In this document: one piece after another, positions 60,475 through 64,000 of the stretch
Position numbering within the stretch: position 1 is the first letter of the stretch
How the letters are laid out: each line of letters begins with the position of its first letter
DNA from: Monoplex corrugatus
Taxonomy: Eukaryota > Mollusca > Gastropoda > Littorinimorpha > Ranellidae
Reading direction: 5' to 3'
Length of the DNA stretch: 64,000 bases
Assembly (NCBI GenBank): GCA_030674185.1
Contig: CM060315.1
Coordinates: 86,225,579 to 86,289,578 of the forward strand
The notes under the pieces: generated by a model
What the model was told of the DNA's origin: nothing
The model's input: only the letters and a program-made list of their open reading frames with translations
Databases searched by the model: none
Made by a program: the position numbers and the translations under genes

Positions 60475-60865
60475 TGGATGTTTTATGCACGTTGTTATGC
60501 CCACAGTGTGCAGGTGATATGTTGCTGCACAGTCTGCATATCCTGTCTTCGGTGGGCATGCATGCTGTGTGTTTTTCTGTTTCCACAAGCCAGCGGACAC
60601 TGACATGACTTACACAGGATCTTAAACGTGCAGTTTAATATTCTGCCTATGTATACATTCGATGCTAGGGATCAGGCCGCAACAAGCTGCACACATGTTG
60701 ACCAGGGAGAAGGGAGAAAACTCCACCCTACCCACTGATGGGATCAAACCCTGACCCAGGGAGAAGGGCGATAACTCCACCATTACCCACTGATGGGATC
60801 AAACCCTGACTTGGTCACAGCAAGTCCCACGTCTTACCCGCTTGACTGATGTGCCCGTGGAAACA
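60475..60865 (-). repeat. SINE-like dispersed repeat S1, copy 5
   Basis: In reverse complement: head cacgggcacatcagtcaagc (A-box region, about 60859), B-box caagtcagggtttgatccca (about 60815), and core cagcatgcatgcccaccg near 60575-60558. A roughly 58-bp segment around the B-box (gggagaagg ... gatgggatcaaaccctgac) is tandemly duplicated at 60702-60809. Confidence 0.65.
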
Positions 60866-61022
60866 ACACCGTGGATAATCATATATATCCTATAATGACT
60901 GACGTGTAACTGTACAGATTCGGAAAACAAGTAAAGTGGCAGCATTTGACAATTTTTAAACAGATGATGCATTGAAAATCCTGATCTTTTTTTTTTTGAG
61001 TAGTATTAATTCCACAGCGCTG

Positions 61023-61053
<31 letters not shown>

Positions 61054-61411
61054 GAATAGAGAGGTTTCAACTTGAATTTTGAACATTTGCCCAGACATGG
61101 AGTTCGGAATTTCGTCAAGATGGATTCATTGCACTAAGACAATTCCATATGCGCTCCACGCAAATTTGCCTACAACTATGTGGTAATTCCCTGACCTCAG
61201 TAAAACCCAATGCGCTGGCAAAATCTTGAAGTGGGAGGGTGGGAGCAGGCCGTATGAAATATTGGACCAGCGCCATCAGAATGATGGAAACGTTAAGAGG
61301 GACTGTGAACAGGCCGGGCTTTAAGGCTGCGAGCTGGGATTGACCTGGAAATGTCAGATCTTGAGTCCACAGCTGTATAAAAAGAACCAATTAGAGACTG
61401 AATGAAAGAGA
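60866..61411. other. unassigned, includes a long T run
   Basis: A T run at 61022-61049 and a shorter one at 60988-60997. A 91-codon - strand frame (61115-61390) has no recognised domain. Confidence 0.4.
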
Positions 61412-61610
61412 CAGGAGAAACAATCGGTGGAGGAGAAGGAGAAGAAGGAAGAGGAGAAGGGGAGCAGAAGGAGAAGGAAGAAAGAAGGAAAGAGAGGGAG
61501 GAAGACGAAGAAAAGAAAAAAAAAAGAGACAGAAGAAAAAGGTGAAACAGAAAAGGAGAAAAAAGAAACTGAAAAAGTAGAAAAAGAAAAAAGAGATACA
61601 TGAAGAGTGA
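61412..61610. repeat. polypurine (GAAG/GGAGAA) tract
   Basis: About 200 bp with almost only A and G on the + strand. Confidence 0.88.
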
Positions 61611-61795
61611 AATCAATAAATAATCAAAACTTACTACCTTTCGGAGAGACAGAGCGTGCAGCAGTGACTGTAGGTAGCATCAGCAGCAGGCCAAAGACAG
61701 AAGACACAGACAACAAAATCAGGTTAACAATATTGTCATCACAATCAAAGCACATCTAATGTTAATGATATCAGAATAATCGTGTTCAAAACATC

Positions 61796-62520
61796 ATCAT
61801 CATCATCAGGTGCCTTGCCGCATGGCGTTGGCGATTATGGACTTCTATCTCTCTCTATCTCTTGTTGCCCCAAGCATCTCCTCTGCCCTCCCCGTCCTCA
61901 GCCACCCCGCAAGCCCACCCAGCATCACCCCCCCCCCGCGCTCCCCCTCCCCCCAGCCCTCCCGCCGCGACCAGGCGCCCCAATTCCCCCTTGCTCACAA
62001 AATGGCCCACGAACGATCCACCCGTGTCCGCTCCATCAAGACCGTCCCCCCCCCCCCCCCCCCCCCCCCCGCTGTCCATGGAACTCCCAACCCCAGAAAA
62101 CCACATCCCGGCTGCCTCAATCCCGCTCCGGCCCCGCCCGCCGACCCGCAACCGCACAATAGCATTGGTTCCACACAACACTCAAGAACCCCCCTCCCGA
62201 TGCCAACCGGCAGGCACCCGTCGGCAAGAATGCCCTCCATCCTCCCGAATGCTGCCCTGGCCCGGCCGACCAACCCCCAATGCCCTACCCGACCGAAAGT
62301 CCCGGTACAGTCAACAAAGCACAAATACAAATCCCCACCCACCCCGATCGACCTCCCCACAGCTCCCAGGTTGCACACGGCATCAACAGCTCCCCCTCCT
62401 CCACAAACCCACACCGCCCATCCACCATTCCCCCCCCCCCCCGACTCCACTCCCTGTTCCCATCACGACCACTCCCAATAGGACCCTGGCCACACGACCC
62501 ATCAAACCCACCGCTCAAAA
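61796..62520 (-). mobile_element. LINE A copy A6, hypermutated, with internal RT deletion
   Basis: It begins at a (GAT)n tail (61795-61808 in + is catcatcatcatcatc). The first 60 bp next to the tail match other copies normally. From about 61862 to 62520 the alignment stays collinear but T is replaced by C on most + strand sites. In sense this turns Lys, Asn, Ile and Thr codons into Gly, Asp/Gly, Val and Ala: CLSINIRKRILECYIEPIML elsewhere corresponds to CLPVGIGRGVLECCVEPMLL here. The RT palm is deleted: a LYLCFVD... segment is joined to the region before RARAAFGRM at about 62275. Long C runs at 61929-61937 and 62046-62070 lie inside. Open Gly/Pro-rich frames on either strand are artefacts. 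Confidence 0.8.
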
Positions 62521-62589
62521 CAAATATTACAAAAATCATATGAACCTTCTCTGCTCTTAGCTCTTTTACCTTCTGGCCATATATATCCA

Positions 62590-62765
62590 TCCATATCCTG
62601 CATTATCGGCCAGGATAACAACAACAACAACAACAACAACAAAACCATAACTTGTTCACCTCCTCTCCCTATCCACCGATTTGCTGCTGGTGAATATGAT
62701 GAGGAAATCAAAGGGTTAAGATTTCATGCATCTGGTGGATGAGGCAAACATGTGACTGGGTTAAT
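62590..62765. repeat. MITE-like foldback repeat, copy 2
   Basis: tatcctgcattatcggcca, tatccaccgatttgctgctg, atcaaagggttaagatttc and tgcatctggtggatgagg align in order with 44515-44685. An (aac)n run (62609-62640) lies where copy 1 has caaagcaaaaacaac. Confidence 0.5.
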
Positions 62766-63285
62766 ATAACGGTATCACAATCACGACTACAAAAATGTTC
62801 ATAACATTATTTGAACAACAATAAAGACAAAATAAAAACAACAAAATCCATGTTATTACAATGTCACTGGAATCAGGCCCTAAAATGTCAACAGTAACAA
62901 TCTTCAGACTACAAAAACAACATCAACGTCTAAACACAGTAACATGTCAATAATACCCTGTCAGAAATAAAACCAAAAACCAGAAGCCATTCCGAAATAC
63001 AAGCATTCAAAACAAACAATCGGCAAATATCACCTTTCCTGGATATATCGAAATGTAAAGCTTTATGTTAGTTCAAGCAGGCGTAAGTATTATTAGTATA
63101 CAGCTAGACCTAGTGGAACAGATGGTCAAACCACATCAATCGTCATCATCCAGCACGTTTCTTTTTTAAACGATTGAAGTCATAACCCTACGTGGCCGAC
63201 TACAATTCCTATGACCATCAAGATGTGCCCTGTTCATGTAGGACAGTGAACGCAAGAAGAATGACCTCGAGGCTTTTGGCTGCTG
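62766..63285. other. no recognised feature
   Basis: AT-rich unique-looking sequence with no coding or RNA signal. Confidence 0.4.
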
Positions 63286-63317
63286 TACCACACACACACA
63301 CACACACACAACCCACC
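63286..63317. repeat. (CA)n microsatellite at the 5' end of LINE A7
   Basis: CA run, then acccacccacccac, directly joined to the truncated LINE. Confidence 0.85.
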
Positions 63318-63957
63318 CCACCCACTTATGCAAAATAACAGCAAATGGAACAACACTGAGACAAGCTGGTAGGCTTATATATCTGGGAGCCGTCATCTCA
63401 CTAGACGGCAGATGCACATCAGAAATAGCCAGCAGAGTCGGCCAAGTCAAAACAACATTCAAGAAGACGAAAAGCGCTCTTACAAACAAATGCCTATCAA
63501 TTAACATCAGGAAGAGAGTTCTTCAGTATTATATAGAACCGATCCTGTTGGATGGTTGTGAGGCGTGGACAGTCAACACGCAAAGTCAGAACAAGATTGA
63601 GGCAACTGAAATGTGGTTTCTAAGAAGAATGTTAAGAGTTCCATGGACAGCAAAGAAAACAAACGAGACAATCTTGAAAGAGGGCAGGCACAAGAGGAAC
63701 ATCAATAAAAAAGAAATTGGGAAAAGACAAGCAACATTCATAGGACATTTTATGAGGCAAGAGAGATTAGAGCACTGGTCACAACAGGAAAGCATGAGGG
63801 AAAGAGCACTAGGTAGACCCAGAGAGAAATACTGGGCCTACTTGCAGAGTGGCTGAGGACAGAAAGGGTGGGAGATGCACATGTATTTGCAGCGACAAGG
63901 GATAGATTTGCATGGAGTGTCATGGTCGCCAATGCGGCAGGGCACATAATGATGATG
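63318..63957 (+). mobile_element. LINE A (RTE/BovB-like), copy A7, 3' end only
   Basis: It begins after the RT palm, at the block CKITANGTTLRQ (about 63330). It continues LGAVISLDGRC, CLSINIRKRVLQYYIEPILL, DGCEAWTVNTQSQNKIEATE, MWFLRRMLRVPWTAKKTNET, RQATFIGHFMRQERLEH and the GRPREKYW region, ending at aatgatgatgacc about 63957. One frame is open for 102 codons at 63548-63856, so the copy is comparatively young. It is flanked by CA repeats on both sides. Confidence 0.85.
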
Positions 63958-64000
63958 ACCACACACACACATACACGCAAAAACACACACGTACTGACAC
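63958..64000. repeat. (CA)n-rich end of window
   Basis: CA repeats with interruptions run to the right edge. Confidence 0.8.

Noticed and set aside
61810..62560. Pro-rich 223- and 232-codon frames and a Gly-rich - strand frame
   Set aside because: They exist only because the hypermutated LINE A6 has lost most T (and thus stop codons) on the + strand. Comparison with the other copies shows the origin.

Overview
This window looks like gene-poor, repeat-dense nuclear DNA of an invertebrate animal, most likely a marine gastropod or other mollusc. The basis is AT-rich non-coding DNA, spliced exons with GT/AG borders, many dinucleotide and tetranucleotide microsatellites, at least four kinds of decayed non-LTR retrotransposon (LINE), tRNA-headed SINE-like repeats, and a membrane-anchored SGNH esterase gene of a type I associate with lophotrochozoans. 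The species call is inference. There is no bacterial operon structure, CRISPR array, rRNA gene or convincing functional tRNA gene. Nearly all long open frames are artefacts of tandem repeats whose unit length is a multiple of three, or of CT, CA and ATAC repeats.

The one gene supported by several independent signs is on the + strand in three exons: 11378-11659 (cytoplasmic tail and signal anchor), 17843-18240 (Cys-rich region and the GDS nucleophile block) and 33241-33791 (the DGAH block, stop and poly(A) signals). Exon phases agree across both introns (6.2 kb and 15.0 kb). The product is probably a type II, Golgi or secretory, PC-esterase-like SGNH acyl-esterase or transferase. Exons 1 and 2 carry three apparent single-base frameshifts, so the copy is either a young pseudogene or damaged by base-calling errors. 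Intron 2 holds a 4.3-kb 25-bp satellite and a mosaic of three LINEs.

Layout: 1-3000 44-bp minisatellite, trinucleotide-rich DNA and a 1.2-kb polypyrimidine tract; 5115-7468 25-bp satellite; 7.8-11.1 kb SINE, microsatellite-carrying repeat, LINE remnant; 11.4-33.8 kb the SGNH gene with its repeat-filled introns, including a head-to-head pair of RTE/BovB-like LINEs (13.05-16.87 kb); 33.8-34.6 kb two hairpins with a shared loop and an RT fragment; 37.6-39.7 kb 59/66-bp satellite; 40.0-43.9 kb an inverted pair of RNase H-bearing LINE 3' ends, one containing about 42 in-frame copies of an 18-codon unit; 44.7-46.4 kb 48-bp and 30-bp satellites; 46.4-48.45, 53.5-54.6, 61.8-62.5 and 63.3-63.96 kb further copies of the RTE-like LINE, one of them (61.86-62.52 kb) almost exclusively T-to-C mutated on the + strand, i.e. 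A-to-G in LINE sense.

The most notable observations are the A-to-G hypermutated LINE copy, the satellite that arose in frame inside a LINE C-terminus, the SGNH gene model, and two neighbouring hairpins with homologous loops but different stems, one of which includes the gene's stop codon. Alignments mentioned are by eye. LINE clade names are from remembered motif resemblance, not from a search.
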